This document shows positions 16,275-25,049 of a stretch of DNA of 40,121 nucleotides, piece after piece; positions within the stretch are counted from its first letter, which is position 1, and each line of letters opens with the position of its first letter. Location of the stretch: contig CANFCG010000020.1 in NCBI GenBank assembly GCA_947445115.1, positions 1 through 40,121 on the forward strand, read 5' to 3'. Source of the DNA: Comamonadaceae bacterium (GTDB lineage: Bacteria; Pseudomonadota; Gammaproteobacteria; Burkholderiales; Burkholderiaceae_C). The notes under the pieces were generated by a model, which was given only the letters and a program-made list of their open reading frames with translations, did not search any database and was not told the origin of the DNA. The position numbers and the translations under genes were made by a program.

Positions 16275-17836
16275 ATACCACCACCATCCAAGCCGCCGAC
16301 CTAGTCGAATCCATCTCCGCCGCGCTGCAATACATCAGCTACTACCACCCAGCGGACTACATCGCGCATCTAGCCCGTGCTTACGAGCTGGAGCAAAGCC
16401 CTGCCGCCAAGGACGCAATGGCACAGATTCTGACCAATAGCCGCATGAGCGCGACGGGTCATCGCCCGATTTGCCAAGACACGGGCATCGTGAACGTGTT
16501 TTTAAAGGTCGGCATGGGTGTGCGTTTTGAAGGCTTCGACAAATTTGGCAATGGCTCGCTAGACGACGTGATTAACGAAGGCGTGCGCCGTGGTTACAAC
16601 CACCCTGATAACACGCTGCGCGCCTCCATCGTGGCCGACCCACAGTTCCTGCGCAAAAACACCAAGGACAACACACCAGCGGTCATCTTCACTGAGCTTG
16701 TGCCCGGCAACACGATTGACATCACCGTTGCAGCCAAAGGCGGCGGCTCGGAGAATAAATCGAAGCTGGTGATGATGAACCCGGGCGACTCGATCGTGGA
16801 CTGGGTTTTGAAGACCGTGCCCACCATGGGCGCAGGCTGGTGCCCACCTGGAATGCTCGGTATCGGCATTGGCGGCACAGCCGAAAAAGCGGTGCTAATG
16901 GCCAAAGAAGCACTGATGGAAGACTTAGACATGTACGAGCTGCAAGCCAAGGCACGCACGGGCGCCAAGCTCACGCAGGTGGAAGAATTGCGCCTTGAAT
17001 TGCACGAGAAAGTCAATAACCTTGGCATTGGTGCGCAAGGTCTGGGCGGCCTGACCACCGTGCTGGACGTCAAGATCAATATGTACCCGACGCACGCCGC
17101 CAGCAAGCCCGTGGCGATGATTCCCAACTGCGCCGCTACGCGTCACGCGCACTTTGTGATGAACGGCGAAGGTGCGGTGTACCTCGATCCGCCAAGCCTC
17201 GATTTATGGCCGAACGTCAACTGGACGCCTGATTACGTCAAGAGCACGCGCGTCAATTTGAATACGCTCACCAAAGATGAAGTTGCCAATTGGAAACCCG
17301 GCCAAACGCTGCTCTTGAACGGCAAGATGCTCACAGGCCGCGATGCGGCGCACAAGCGCATTCAAGACATGCTGGCTAAAGGCGAGAAGCTGCCCGTGGA
17401 CTTTACCAACCGAGTGATCTATTACGTCGGCCCCGTCGATCCAGTCGCTGGCGAAGCCGTCGGCCCCGCAGGCCCGACCACCGCCACCCGCATGGATGGT
17501 TTTACCGAAATGATGCTGGCACAAACGGGCTTGATCGCCATGATCGGCAAAGCCGAACGCGGCCCCGTCGCCATTGAAGCCATCAAAAAGCACAAGAGCG
17601 CGTACCTGATGGCCGTAGGCGGCGCAGCGTACTTGGTCAGTAAAGCCATCAAAACTGCCAAAGTCGTGGGCTTTGCGGACATGGGCATGGAGTCCATTTA
17701 TGAGTTCGATGTGGTCGATATGCCCGTAACCGTGGCGGTCGATGCAGGCGGCACAAGCGCCCATATCACGGGGCCAGCGGAATGGTCAACGAGGATTGCA
17801 ACGGGTGAGTTCAAGGGCATTGGCATCAAAGGATAA
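16271..17836 (+). CDS. fumA: Class I fumarate hydratase (iron-sulfur)
   Basis: Oxygen-sensitive [4Fe-4S] fumarase of the TCA cycle, interconverting fumarate and malate. The single-chain protein of 521 residues has both the alpha and beta domains. Candidate cluster cysteines: Cys68 in HRPICQDTG, then GWCPPGMLGIGIGGTAEK and IPNCAATRHAHF. AYLMAVGGAAYLVSKAIK is characteristic of the beta domain. Starts within the dadA stop (ATGA). Followed 7 bases later by murI. The related class I L(+)-tartrate dehydratase is excluded by length and full domain content. Confidence 0.95.
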   Translation: MNTTTIQAADLVESISAALQYISYYHPADYIAHLARAYELEQSPAAKDAMAQILTNSRMSATGHRPICQDTGIVNVFLKVGMGVRFEGFDKFGNGSLDDVINEGVRRGYNHPDNTLRASIVADPQFLRKNTKDNTPAVIFTELVPGNTIDITVAAKGGGSENKSKLVMMNPGDSIVDWVLKTVPTMGAGWCPPGMLGIGIGGTAEKAVLMAKEALMEDLDMYELQAKARTGAKLTQVEELRLELHEKVNNLGIGAQGLGGLTTVLDVKINMYPTHAASKPVAMIPNCAATRHAHFVMNGEGAVYLDPPSLDLWPNVNWTPDYVKSTRVNLNTLTKDEVANWKPGQTLLLNGKMLTGRDAAHKRIQDMLAKGEKLPVDFTNRVIYYVGPVDPVAGEAVGPAGPTTATRMDGFTEMMLAQTGLIAMIGKAERGPVAIEAIKKHKSAYLMAVGGAAYLVSKAIKTAKVVGFADMGMESIYEFDVVDMPVTVAVDAGGTSAHITGPAEWSTRIATGEFKGIGIKG

Positions 17837-17843
17837 TTCTGCC

Positions 17844-18599
17844 ATGAGCGCCATCGGCGTTTTTGATTCAGGCATTGGTGGCTTGTCCATTTTGAAATGC
17901 CTGCGCGAGGCGCTGCCGTCTGAAGCCTTTGTTTACTTCGCCGATAGCGCCTACAACCCGTATGGCGACAAATCAGATGCTGAGGTGATTGCTCGCTCGT
18001 TCACAGTGACTGAAGAATTGATTGCCAAGCATCAAATCAAAGCGCTAGTCGTGGCGTGCAACACGGCAACGGCGGCGGCGATTCATCTGCTACGCGCACG
18101 CTACCCAGAGCTTGCCATTGTGGGCATTGAGCCTGCGCTCAAGCCAGCGTCAGCACTCACCAAGACCAAGCGCATTGCGGTGCTGGCGACACGCAGCACG
18201 CTGGTAAGCGCTAAGTTTTTGGCACTCAAATCGTCACTAGAAAGCCAAGCAGAATTTGTCTGCGTCCCTTGCATAGGTTTGGCTAATTTGATTGAACGTT
18301 ACGCCGCAGGCGCCGCCTCAAAGCAAGAAGTAGAGCAAGCCTGCAAAAGTTTTTTAGCAGAGGCAGGAGCGTTCGACACACTGGTACTGGGCTGCACGCA
18401 CTATGCGCTGATTGAACCGATTTTTCGCTCGCTGGTGGGTGCGAATGTCACCATCGTGGATAACGGCGAAGCCGTCGCCAAGCGTCTTGTGGCACTCGTG
18501 CAAGCCACGCCCCATATGGCCTCCGAGCCGATATTGCAGCTTACTGGCAGTGGCGATCACACATTGTTACAACTGGCAGCTAAGCGCTGGTTATCATGA
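17844..18599 (+). CDS. murI: Glutamate racemase
   Basis: Cofactor-independent racemase making D-glutamate for peptidoglycan. The 251-residue protein has FDSGIGGLSILK at the N-terminus and the catalytic cysteine pair: Cys72 in VVACNTATAAA and Cys184 in VLGCTHYALIEP. The start at 17844 is supported by position 7 bases after the fumarase stop; a longer frame from 17742 lies inside fumA. Next gene amn starts 4 bases after its stop. Confidence 0.96.
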   Translation: MSAIGVFDSGIGGLSILKCLREALPSEAFVYFADSAYNPYGDKSDAEVIARSFTVTEELIAKHQIKALVVACNTATAAAIHLLRARYPELAIVGIEPALKPASALTKTKRIAVLATRSTLVSAKFLALKSSLESQAEFVCVPCIGLANLIERYAAGAASKQEVEQACKSFLAEAGAFDTLVLGCTHYALIEPIFRSLVGANVTIVDNGEAVAKRLVALVQATPHMASEPILQLTGSGDHTLLQLAAKRWLS

Positions 18600-18603
18600 T
18601 GGC

Positions 18604-20106
18604 ATGACCACGCACACCACTTTGCACTCACCCGCTTTCATCGCCCCGATTCGCTACACGAATGCCGCAGAAGCACTGGCACAAGTCCAAGCGATTTATC
18701 AAGCCAGCGTTTCGCATTTGCGTCAATCGTTTCGCGAATTCGTCACGGGCACTGATTTCAAAACGCATGTCCGTGCTTGCTATCCCTTTGTGCGGATGCA
18801 AACCGAGACGGTCTCGCGCCTTGAGACCACCAGCAAGCTCAGCTACGGCTTTGTGGCGGGGCCTGGCATGTACGAGACCACACTCACGCGCCCCGATTTG
18901 TATGCTGATTATTATTTGGAACAGTTGACTTTGCTTTTGCAAAACCATGGTGGAGAGCTTGAGGTGGGCATTAGCAATCAACCCATTCCTGTCTATTTTT
19001 CTTTGCTGGCGAATGACCCGATTGAAGGCTCACTCACGCCCGCGCGCCGAGAGTTATTACGCGACGTGTTCGACCTACCCGACCTCACGTCCATGGACGA
19101 CGGCATTGCCAACGGCACGTATATAGCCAAGCGTGGGCAGCCCGAGCCGCTCTCGCTGTTTACAGCGCCGCGCGTGGACTACTCGCTGCAGCGCCTGCGT
19201 CACTACACGGGAACTGCGGCAGAAATGTTTCAAAACTTTGTGCTGTTTACCAACTACCAGTTCTACATCGACGAATTTGTGAAGCTGGGGCGCGAGGCCA
19301 TGCAAGACCCGCAAAGCCCGTACATCGCTTTCATTGAACCTGGCAATGTAGTCACGCGCCGCGTGGGGCTGGCTACCGAGGCCATCGACAAGCTGGGAAA
19401 TCCGCCGCCGCGCCTGCCGCAAATGCCCGCCTACCACTTGATGCGCGCCGATCGAAGCGGCATCACCATGGTCAACATTGGGGTCGGGCCTGCCAACGCA
19501 AAAAATATCACCGACCACATTGCCGTGCTGCGCCCGCACGCATGGGTAATGCTGGGGCACTGCGCAGGTCTGCGCAACACGCAGCAACTGGGCGACTACG
19601 TGCTGGCGCACGCCTACGTGCGCGAGGATCATGTGCTGGACGAGGAGTTGCCGCTGTGGGTGCCGATTCCTGCTTTGGCCGAAATTCAATTGGCGTTAGA
19701 ACATGCGGTGAAAGACGTGACCGAATGTACAGGCGCAGACCTCAAACGCATCATGCGCACGGGCACAGTCGCCAGCACCGACAACCGCAATTGGGAACTG
19801 CTGCCAGACAACACGCCTCAGCGGCGCTTTAGCCAAAGTCGCGCCGTCGCACTCGATATGGAGTCCGCCACGATTGCCGCCAATGGCTTTCGGTTCCGCG
19901 TGCCCTACGGCACCTTGCTGTGTGTGAGCGACAAGCCGCTGCACGGCGAGATCAAACTGCCCGGCATGGCGAATCATTTTTATAGCGAGCGCGTAGCGCA
20001 ACATCTCAGAATCGGCGTCCGCGCGATGGAGTTACTGCGCAGCAGCGGTGTCGAGCATTTGCATAGCCGCAAGTTACGTAGCTTTAACGAAGTGGCGTTT
20101 CAGTAA
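18604..20106 (+). CDS. amn: AMP nucleosidase
   Basis: Hydrolyses AMP to adenine and ribose 5-phosphate, controlling adenylate pools. With the ATG at 18604 the protein has 500 residues (E. coli Amn 484). The N-terminal regulatory half contains FVTGTDFKTHVRACYPFVRM; the C-terminal nucleoside-phosphorylase-like half contains VMLGHCAGLRNTQQLGDYVL and AVALDMESATIAANGFRFRV, the family hallmark. A longer frame from 18412 lies inside murI and is rejected. Last gene of the amidase-led operon; it is convergent with the GDT1-type gene 16 bases away. Confidence 0.95.
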   Translation: MTTHTTLHSPAFIAPIRYTNAAEALAQVQAIYQASVSHLRQSFREFVTGTDFKTHVRACYPFVRMQTETVSRLETTSKLSYGFVAGPGMYETTLTRPDLYADYYLEQLTLLLQNHGGELEVGISNQPIPVYFSLLANDPIEGSLTPARRELLRDVFDLPDLTSMDDGIANGTYIAKRGQPEPLSLFTAPRVDYSLQRLRHYTGTAAEMFQNFVLFTNYQFYIDEFVKLGREAMQDPQSPYIAFIEPGNVVTRRVGLATEAIDKLGNPPPRLPQMPAYHLMRADRSGITMVNIGVGPANAKNITDHIAVLRPHAWVMLGHCAGLRNTQQLGDYVLAHAYVREDHVLDEELPLWVPIPALAEIQLALEHAVKDVTECTGADLKRIMRTGTVASTDNRNWELLPDNTPQRRFSQSRAVALDMESATIAANGFRFRVPYGTLLCVSDKPLHGEIKLPGMANHFYSERVAQHLRIGVRAMELLRSSGVEHLHSRKLRSFNEVAFQ

Positions 20107-20122
20107 GCGCAGCACATATAAC

Positions 20123-20698
20123 TCACTTAAACCAAGTATCCACTTGTAGTAATGCCAGCACACCCATCACCGCAAACATGATGGCAGCGATGGAGTGAAC
20201 CAGCTTCATCGGGATTTTTTTGGAAAAGCGGTCGCCCACAAAAACCGCTGGCACATCCGCAATCAGCATGCCCAGCGTGGTACCAATCACCACCATCACA
20301 GGGCTTGGAAAGTGCGCCGCCATCGCGATCGTGGCAATCTGAGTCTTATCACCCATCTCCGCTAAAAAGAACGTCACCAGCGTTGCCCCAAACACACCCA
20401 AGTGCTTTGCCACCTGCGACTCCTCTTCTTCTATTTTGTCGGGAATCATGGTCCAAACGGCCATGCCAAGAAATGACACGCCTAGCACCCAGCGCAAGAC
20501 ATCAGGCGTCAGCATGGATGTGATCCAAGCGCCAAGCGCACCCGCAAGGCCATGGTTGACGATAGTCGCGCAAAAAATGGCGGCGATGATAGGAATGGGT
20601 TTCTTGAAGCGAGCCGCAAGCACGAAAGCAAGAAGCTGCGTCTTATCGCCGATTTCTGCCAAGGCGACAACGCCCATGGACGTGAGTAGAGCTTCCAT
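20123..20698 (-). CDS. TMEM165/GDT1 family (UPF0016) cation exporter
   Basis: A 191-residue inner-membrane protein with two copies of the family signature: EIGDKTQLLAF (from Glu15) and EMGDKTQIATI (from Glu114), in an inverted-repeat pattern of about six membrane segments. Bacterial members are manganese (and probably calcium) exporters. No yybP-ykoY riboswitch precedes it; it is 7 bases downstream of the Ni/Co exporter gene, so the two metal exporters are probably co-transcribed. Confidence 0.9.
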   Translation of the reverse strand: MEALLTSMGVVALAEIGDKTQLLAFVLAARFKKPIPIIAAIFCATIVNHGLAGALGAWITSMLTPDVLRWVLGVSFLGMAVWTMIPDKIEEEESQVAKHLGVFGATLVTFFLAEMGDKTQIATIAMAAHFPSPVMVVIGTTLGMLIADVPAVFVGDRFSKKIPMKLVHSIAAIMFAVMGVLALLQVDTWFK

Positions 20699-20705
20699 TT
20701 GTGCC

Positions 20706-21554
20706 CTAGTGTGCGATTTGAATCAAACCTTGAATACCCATGAGTGCGCCGACCAGCGCCATCAAACCGCTGGAGAAATAAGGTAGCTTGCGCGCGAGAT
20801 CGCTCCATCGCCCTGACCCTAAACGCTCGCCCACATGACGTGCGCCCCATGCGGCAATAACGCCGACGCTGACGAGCGAAATAGCCAATCCAAGGCTAAA
20901 GCTGGCCACCATCGCTGCGCCAAGCGTGAAGCGCTTTAGGTGCAAGCAAATCATCAAAATCGTCACCGATGCAGGGCAAGGAACTAAGCCGCCAGTGAGT
21001 CCAAACATGGCAATCTGACCCGTCGTCACCTTTTGCCCCACAAAGCGGCGCTTGATGTCCTCGGCGTGGGCGCGCTCGTGTGCATCCTGATAGGCGTCAT
21101 CGCCTTCCAGTCCAGCGACATGAGCGTGGTGGTGGTCGTCGTGATGATGATGATGATGTCCGTGGGCATGGTCGTCGTGCGCACCGTGCTGGTGGGCTTG
21201 AGCCGCCATGACTTCACGGCGTGTGCGTGCGAACATCCAAAACGCGACACCCATGACCACCACCGCAGACAGCAGCATGAAATAGGGTTCGGCTTGTTCC
21301 GCGATGAGTTCATTTCCAAACGCCAACGCTGCTGCCGCAAGACCCCAAACAATCAACGAGTGAGATAGCGCGGCACACAGCCCGAGCAAAGCAGCTTGGC
21401 CAACAGTCCCCTTCACCGCGATGATGAACGACGCCATCATGGTCTTAGAGTGTCCTGGCTCCAGTCCATGCAGTGCACCCAGAAAAATCGCAGTGGGAAT
21501 AAAGACCCACAGATTCGTGGCGCCTTGTTGTATGAGTTCTGCGATAGGAGGCAT
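20706..21554 (-). CDS. NicO-family nickel/cobalt exporter (RcnA-like)
   Basis: A 282-residue membrane transporter. The metal motif [12 protein letters not shown] (His29 to Met40) lies in the first membrane segments, and a cytosolic loop (about 121-147) is very rich in His and Asp, a likely metal-binding region encoded by CAT/CAC-type triplets (21114-21194). [18 protein letters not shown] is typical of the C-terminal half. Starts 11 bases after the 3' end of tRNA-Ser with no visible Shine-Dalgarno between; the N-terminus matches the family, so the start is likely right. Efflux of Ni2+ or Co2+ is inferred from family. Confidence 0.9.
   Translation of the reverse strand: MPPIAELIQQGATNLWVFIPTAIFLGALHGLEPGHSKTMMASFIIAVKGTVGQAALLGLCAALSHSLIVWGLAAAALAFGNELIAEQAEPYFMLLSAVVVMGVAFWMFARTRREVMAAQAHQHGAHDDHAHGHHHHHHDDHHHAHVAGLEGDDAYQDAHERAHAEDIKRRFVGQKVTTGQIAMFGLTGGLVPCPASVTILMICLHLKRFTLGAAMVASFSLGLAISLVSVGVIAAWGARHVGERLGSGRWSDLARKLPYFSSGLMALVGALMGIQGLIQIAH
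21114..21194 (-). repeat. His-codon-rich low-complexity tract in the Ni/Co exporter
   Basis: Runs of CAC/CAT and GAC/GAT codons encode the His/Asp-rich loop. Triplet-repeat tracts of this kind vary in length between strains by slippage without breaking frame. The sequence is clearly visible; variability is inferred. Confidence 0.6.
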
Positions 21555-21565
21555 TGTTGTTATTC

Positions 21566-21653
21566 TGGCGGAAGCCCAGGGATTCGAACCCTGGAAACCT
21601 TACGGTTTGCCGGTTTTCAAGACCGGTGCAATCGACCACTCTGCCAGGCTTCC
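21566..21653 (-). tRNA. tRNA-Ser (anticodon UGA)
   Basis: An 88-base type II tRNA on the minus strand. The acceptor stem pairs GGAAGCC (from 21653) with GGCTTCC, discriminator G, and CCA is encoded (21568-21566). The anticodon loop CTTGAAA reads TGA (21619-21617), with a long variable arm (CAAACCGTAAGGTTTC) as in serine tRNAs and a T-arm containing GTTCGAATC. It decodes UCA and related codons. It lies 33 bases downstream of the hemW stop and 11 bases upstream of the Ni/Co exporter ATG on the same strand, with no terminator visible. Confidence 0.97.
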
Positions 21654-21686
21654 GCGATTTGCAACCAGTGATTCTAACTGTTTCGT

Positions 21687-22949
21687 TCAAGTTGCGGGCA
21701 AAAAAAGCTCTTGCAGATCGCTTAAAAAGTCAAAGCCGCGCTCGGTGGCTTGCAGTTTTTGAGGATTATCCAAGCTCATCAAACCCTTATCCCGTGCGGC
21801 TTGCAGGCCATTTTTAATGGCGTTGACGCTAAGTCCCGTCCGCTCTAAAAAATAATCCAGCGGCACGCCGTCTTTCAGCCTGAGCGCGTTCAGCATGAAC
21901 TCGAATGGCAGCTCCTTGTGCTTAATCTCATCGTCGATGGTGATGGCGTTGCCTTTAAGCGCCGCGTCCATGTAGGCCAGCGGCTCGCGAGTGCGCACCT
22001 GCCTAATCACGCGGTGCGCGAAGCTGAGTTTGCTATGTGCCCCCGCGCCAATGCCAAGGTAGTCGCCAAACTGCCAGTAGTTGGTGTTGTGCCAGCAGCC
22101 GTGTCCTTTTTGCGAAAATGCAGAAACTTCATACCGCTGCAAGCCCACGCTGGCTGTGGCTTCCACGATAGTGTCCAGCATGGCGTAGGCCGTGTCTTCG
22201 TCGGGCGTTGGCGGCGGATATTTGGCAAAGTAGGTGTTGGGCTCGATGGTGAGGTGGTAGATGGACAGATGCGGGGGCTTGAAGGCAAGCGCCGTCGCTA
22301 AATCCGCATGCAGTTCTTCCATCGTTTGATTCGGCAGCGCGTACATCAAATCCAAATTGAAGGTGTCGAAGCACGCAGCCGCTTCTTCTAGCGCGGCTTT
22401 GGCTTGATCGCTGGAATGCACGCGCCCCAAGGTTTTGAGATGCTGGTCGTTAAAGCTTTGCACGCCTACCGAAAGGCGATTCACACCCGCCTCGCGAAAA
22501 GCCTTAAAGCGATCACGCTCAAACGTGCCGGGGTTGGCTTCTAGTGTGATTTCGACTTCAGCCGTGAGCCGCAGCCGCGCCCTGATTTGACTCAGCAGCT
22601 CGGCAATATGTTCAGGTGCAAACAGACTAGGCGTGCCACCACCAATAAAGATGCTGTGCACGTTGCGTCCCCAAATCAGAGGTAGCGCTGCGTCTAAATC
22701 GGCGAGCAATGCGGCGATGTAGCGCTCTTGCGTGCTCTGCTGCAAGCCTTGCTGGATGGGGCTTCCCGAGGCATTGTGGATGGCGATATGCTGCGTAGCA
22801 ATTGCTGGATTCACCGCATGACTATTGAAGTCGCAGTAAGGGCATTTTTGAATGCACCAAGGCAGATGCACGTAAAGCGAGAGTGGCGGCAGACTTTGCA
22901 GTTGCAGCAAGCCTGGGCGCATGTAGTGCTGGATATCTTTCAAAGCCAA
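21687..22949 (-). CDS. hemW: HemW-type radical SAM protein (heme chaperone)
   Basis: Radical SAM [4Fe-4S] protein related to HemN; HemW is now regarded as a heme-trafficking protein rather than a coproporphyrinogen oxidase. The cluster motif [10 protein letters not shown] (Cys32, 36, 39 with the TTG start) is followed by [10 protein letters not shown] and [20 protein letters not shown], typical of HemW. The best start is uncertain: TTG at 22949 overlaps the rdgB stop by 10 bases and keeps residues conserved before [11 protein letters not shown] at 22922 would give a protein 9 residues shorter. It is 420 residues long and the last protein gene before tRNA-Ser. Confidence 0.92.
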   Translation of the reverse strand: MALKDIQHYMRPGLLQLQSLPPLSLYVHLPWCIQKCPYCDFNSHAVNPAIATQHIAIHNASGSPIQQGLQQSTQERYIAALLADLDAALPLIWGRNVHSIFIGGGTPSLFAPEHIAELLSQIRARLRLTAEVEITLEANPGTFERDRFKAFREAGVNRLSVGVQSFNDQHLKTLGRVHSSDQAKAALEEAAACFDTFNLDLMYALPNQTMEELHADLATALAFKPPHLSIYHLTIEPNTYFAKYPPPTPDEDTAYAMLDTIVEATASVGLQRYEVSAFSQKGHGCWHNTNYWQFGDYLGIGAGAHSKLSFAHRVIRQVRTREPLAYMDAALKGNAITIDDEIKHKELPFEFMLNALRLKDGVPLDYFLERTGLSVNAIKNGLQAARDKGLMSLDNPQKLQATERGFDFLSDLQELFLPAT

Positions 22950-23548
22950 TTTTTCTGGATGAGATCCACCATTAACCGCGCCGCTTGGCCACGATGGCTG
23001 CGGGCGTTTTTTTCCTCTGGCGAGAGCTGGGCGAATGTCTTGCCAATCTCGGGGATGAAAAGCACGGGGTCGAAGCCAAAGCCGCCTGCCCCGATGCGCT
23101 CCTTGGTGATTTCACCGACAGCGCGGCCCACAGCCACCAAGGGCTCTGGGTCATCGGGAGTGCGCACCGCCACGAGTGTACTAACCAGCGCAGCACGGCG
23201 GTTGTCAATGTTTTTCATTTGATCGAGTAGCGTCGTGACATTGTTGTCGTCACCTTTGGGTAGACCAAATTGAGTGGCGTAGTACGCGGTGTCCACACCT
23301 GGAAGACCGTTGAAAGCATCGACGCACAAACCCGCATCGTCGGCTAACGCTGGCAGACCCGTGTGACGTGCGGCGTTACGTGCTTTAGTGAGCGCATTCT
23401 CTAAGAAGGTGTTGAATGGCTCAGGCGCTTCAGGCACATTGAGCGCACTTTGCGAAATGATGGAGACACCGTGTGCCGTAAGCGGCTCAAACAACGCCTG
23501 CATCTCAAATAATTTGCCCTCGTTATTCGAAGCTAAAACTAACTTCAT
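22940..23548 (-). CDS. rdgB: dITP/XTP pyrophosphatase (RdgB/HAM1)
   Basis: A 202-residue enzyme that hydrolyses dITP, ITP and XTP to monophosphates, keeping deaminated purines out of DNA and RNA. LASNNEGKLFEMQAL is the phosphate-binding start of the family; ADDAGLCVDAFNGLPGVDTA and GGFGFDPVLFIPE are also characteristic. It is 10 bases downstream of rph and overlaps the hemW frame if the TTG start is used. Confidence 0.96.
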   Translation of the reverse strand: MKLVLASNNEGKLFEMQALFEPLTAHGVSIISQSALNVPEAPEPFNTFLENALTKARNAARHTGLPALADDAGLCVDAFNGLPGVDTAYYATQFGLPKGDDNNVTTLLDQMKNIDNRRAALVSTLVAVRTPDDPEPLVAVGRAVGEITKERIGAGGFGFDPVLFIPEIGKTFAQLSPEEKNARSHRGQAARLMVDLIQKNWL

Positions 23549-23558
23549 GTCAATCGTT

Positions 23559-24302
23559 TCATTTGTTCAAAGCTTGTTTTTGCAACACGCCTAACTCAGC
23601 AATACCTTTTTCAGCAAGGGCTAGCAGCTCGTTCATCTCGGCACGTGTAAACGCAGCGCCTTCGGCTGTACCCTGCACTTCAACAAAATTGCCTGCGCCT
23701 GTCATCACGACGTTCATGTCGGTATCGCAGGCGGAGTCTTCCGTGTATTCCAAATCCAAAACTGGCATGCCCTGCACGATGCCAACAGAAATGGCGGCAA
23801 TTGAATCCGTGAGCGGTGACGCGGTGATCTTGCCTTGCGCCAGTAGCCACGTGACCGCATCATGCGCCGCCACATACGCACCCGTAATAGCCGCAGTACG
23901 CGTGCCACCATCGGCTTGAATCACGTCGCAATCCAGTGAAATCGTGCGCTCACCCAAAAGTTTGAGATCGAACACGGCACGAAGGCTGCGTCCAATCAGG
24001 CGCTGAATTTCTTGCGTGCGTCCGCTTTGCTTGCCGCGTACGGCTTCGCGGTCTGAGCGTGTGTGCGTGGCACGTGGCAGCATGCCGTACTCCGCCGTCA
24101 CCCAACCCTCGCCACTGCCGCGTTTGTGCGGCGGCACGCGCTCTTCAACCGAGGCGGTGCACAGCACTTTGGTCGCACCAAACTCAATGAGAACAGAGCC
24201 TTCAGCATACGCCGTGTAGCGCCGCGTAATAGTGACAGGACGCAGCTGCGCAGCGGTGCGTGTTTGGCGAGAAGCCAGCGCGTGAGTTGTCTTAGAAGTC
24301 AT
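23559..24302 (-). CDS. rph: Ribonuclease PH
   Basis: Phosphorolytic 3'-to-5' exonuclease trimming tRNA 3' ends. The 247 residues include [71 protein letters not shown] and [17 protein letters not shown], the complete RNase PH signature series. It starts 3 bases after the PP2C gene stop and is followed by rdgB; the order kinase, phosphatase, rph, rdgB, hemW is seen in other Burkholderiales. Confidence 0.97.
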   Translation of the reverse strand: MTSKTTHALASRQTRTAAQLRPVTITRRYTAYAEGSVLIEFGATKVLCTASVEERVPPHKRGSGEGWVTAEYGMLPRATHTRSDREAVRGKQSGRTQEIQRLIGRSLRAVFDLKLLGERTISLDCDVIQADGGTRTAAITGAYVAAHDAVTWLLAQGKITASPLTDSIAAISVGIVQGMPVLDLEYTEDSACDTDMNVVMTGAGNFVEVQGTAEGAAFTRAEMNELLALAEKGIAELGVLQKQALNK

Positions 24303-24305
24303 CGG

Positions 24306-25049
24306 TTAATTACCTTTCCATTCAATACCAATACCAGTGACGTTATCACCATAAATTCCGCCATTTTTTAAAGCCAAATCAATTAACAGAGGCACGCTTT
24401 GCGTGACGGGTGCTGACGCCAAGGTGTCCACAATATCTTCTTCAGTCATACAGCCCCACAGACCATCACTAGAGAGAAAGAATTTATCCCCAAGCTGCAA
24501 AGAAACCGTTGGGCTAATGTCATAAATCGGCTTAGTAGGAGAGCCTAAGCAGGTAAAGAGCACATTACGGTTTGCCATTTTCATTAAGTAATCGCTATTG
24601 GAACTCGTCACGCCAGCAGGCATTTGCTCGGCATACGAGTGATCCAGTGTTCGCTTGAGTAATTGCACGGCACGAAGCCAATACAGCCGCGTATCACCGC
24701 AGTGCGCCCAAGTGGCCTGTCCGTTTTGAATCACAAGCACTGTCAGGGTTGTTCGAGGGGTATCGTCCATGCCTTGCTCGTGGCTAAATTGCAAAATTTG
24801 ATGATGCGCCTGCATAAAAGCATCAGACAAAAACTCTCTTGGATCGGCAAGTAGGGGATGCGCTTGTCGCTCAAACAACTCCGTCACACTCTCTAATGCA
24901 ATCTGCGCGGCCAATTCGCCATTGGCGTGCCCTCCCATGCCATCGGCCACCACAAACAGTGCCGAATCCTGCGTATAGACATAGCCCACACGGTCCTCAT
25001 TATTTTTTCGCCCCGCTTGCTCGCTGCGTTGATAAACCGAAAATTTCAC
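24306..25049 (-). CDS. PP2C-type protein serine/threonine phosphatase
   Basis: A 247-residue metal-dependent phosphatase. DGMGGHANGELAA (from Asp36), CGDTRLYWLRA, SSDGLWGCMTEED and GDNVTGIGIEW are the metal-binding PP2C motifs. The likely start is GTG at 25049, preceded by GGAAGG and overlapping the kinase stop in GTGA; a longer frame to 25187 lies inside the kinase gene. A kinase-phosphatase pair encoded by coupled genes very probably acts on common targets. No membrane segment, so it is cytosolic. Confidence 0.92.
   Translation of the reverse strand: MKFSVYQRSEQAGRKNNEDRVGYVYTQDSALFVVADGMGGHANGELAAQIALESVTELFERQAHPLLADPREFLSDAFMQAHHQILQFSHEQGMDDTPRTTLTVLVIQNGQATWAHCGDTRLYWLRAVQLLKRTLDHSYAEQMPAGVTSSNSDYLMKMANRNVLFTCLGSPTKPIYDISPTVSLQLGDKFFLSSDGLWGCMTEEDIVDTLASAPVTQSVPLLIDLALKNGGIYGDNVTGIGIEWKGN

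Noticed and set aside
20690-20720. yybP-ykoY manganese riboswitch before the GDT1 gene
   Set aside because: Only 7 bases separate it from the upstream gene, leaving no room for the structure.
21033-21368. Frame with runs of Val and Met opposite the exporter
   Set aside because: It is the complement of His/Asp codons in the exporter and has no other support.
15413-24220. Long opposite-strand frames inside fumA, amn, rph and spoT
   Set aside because: They lie within well-supported genes on the opposite strand, have no recognisable domains and follow the third-position bias of the real genes.
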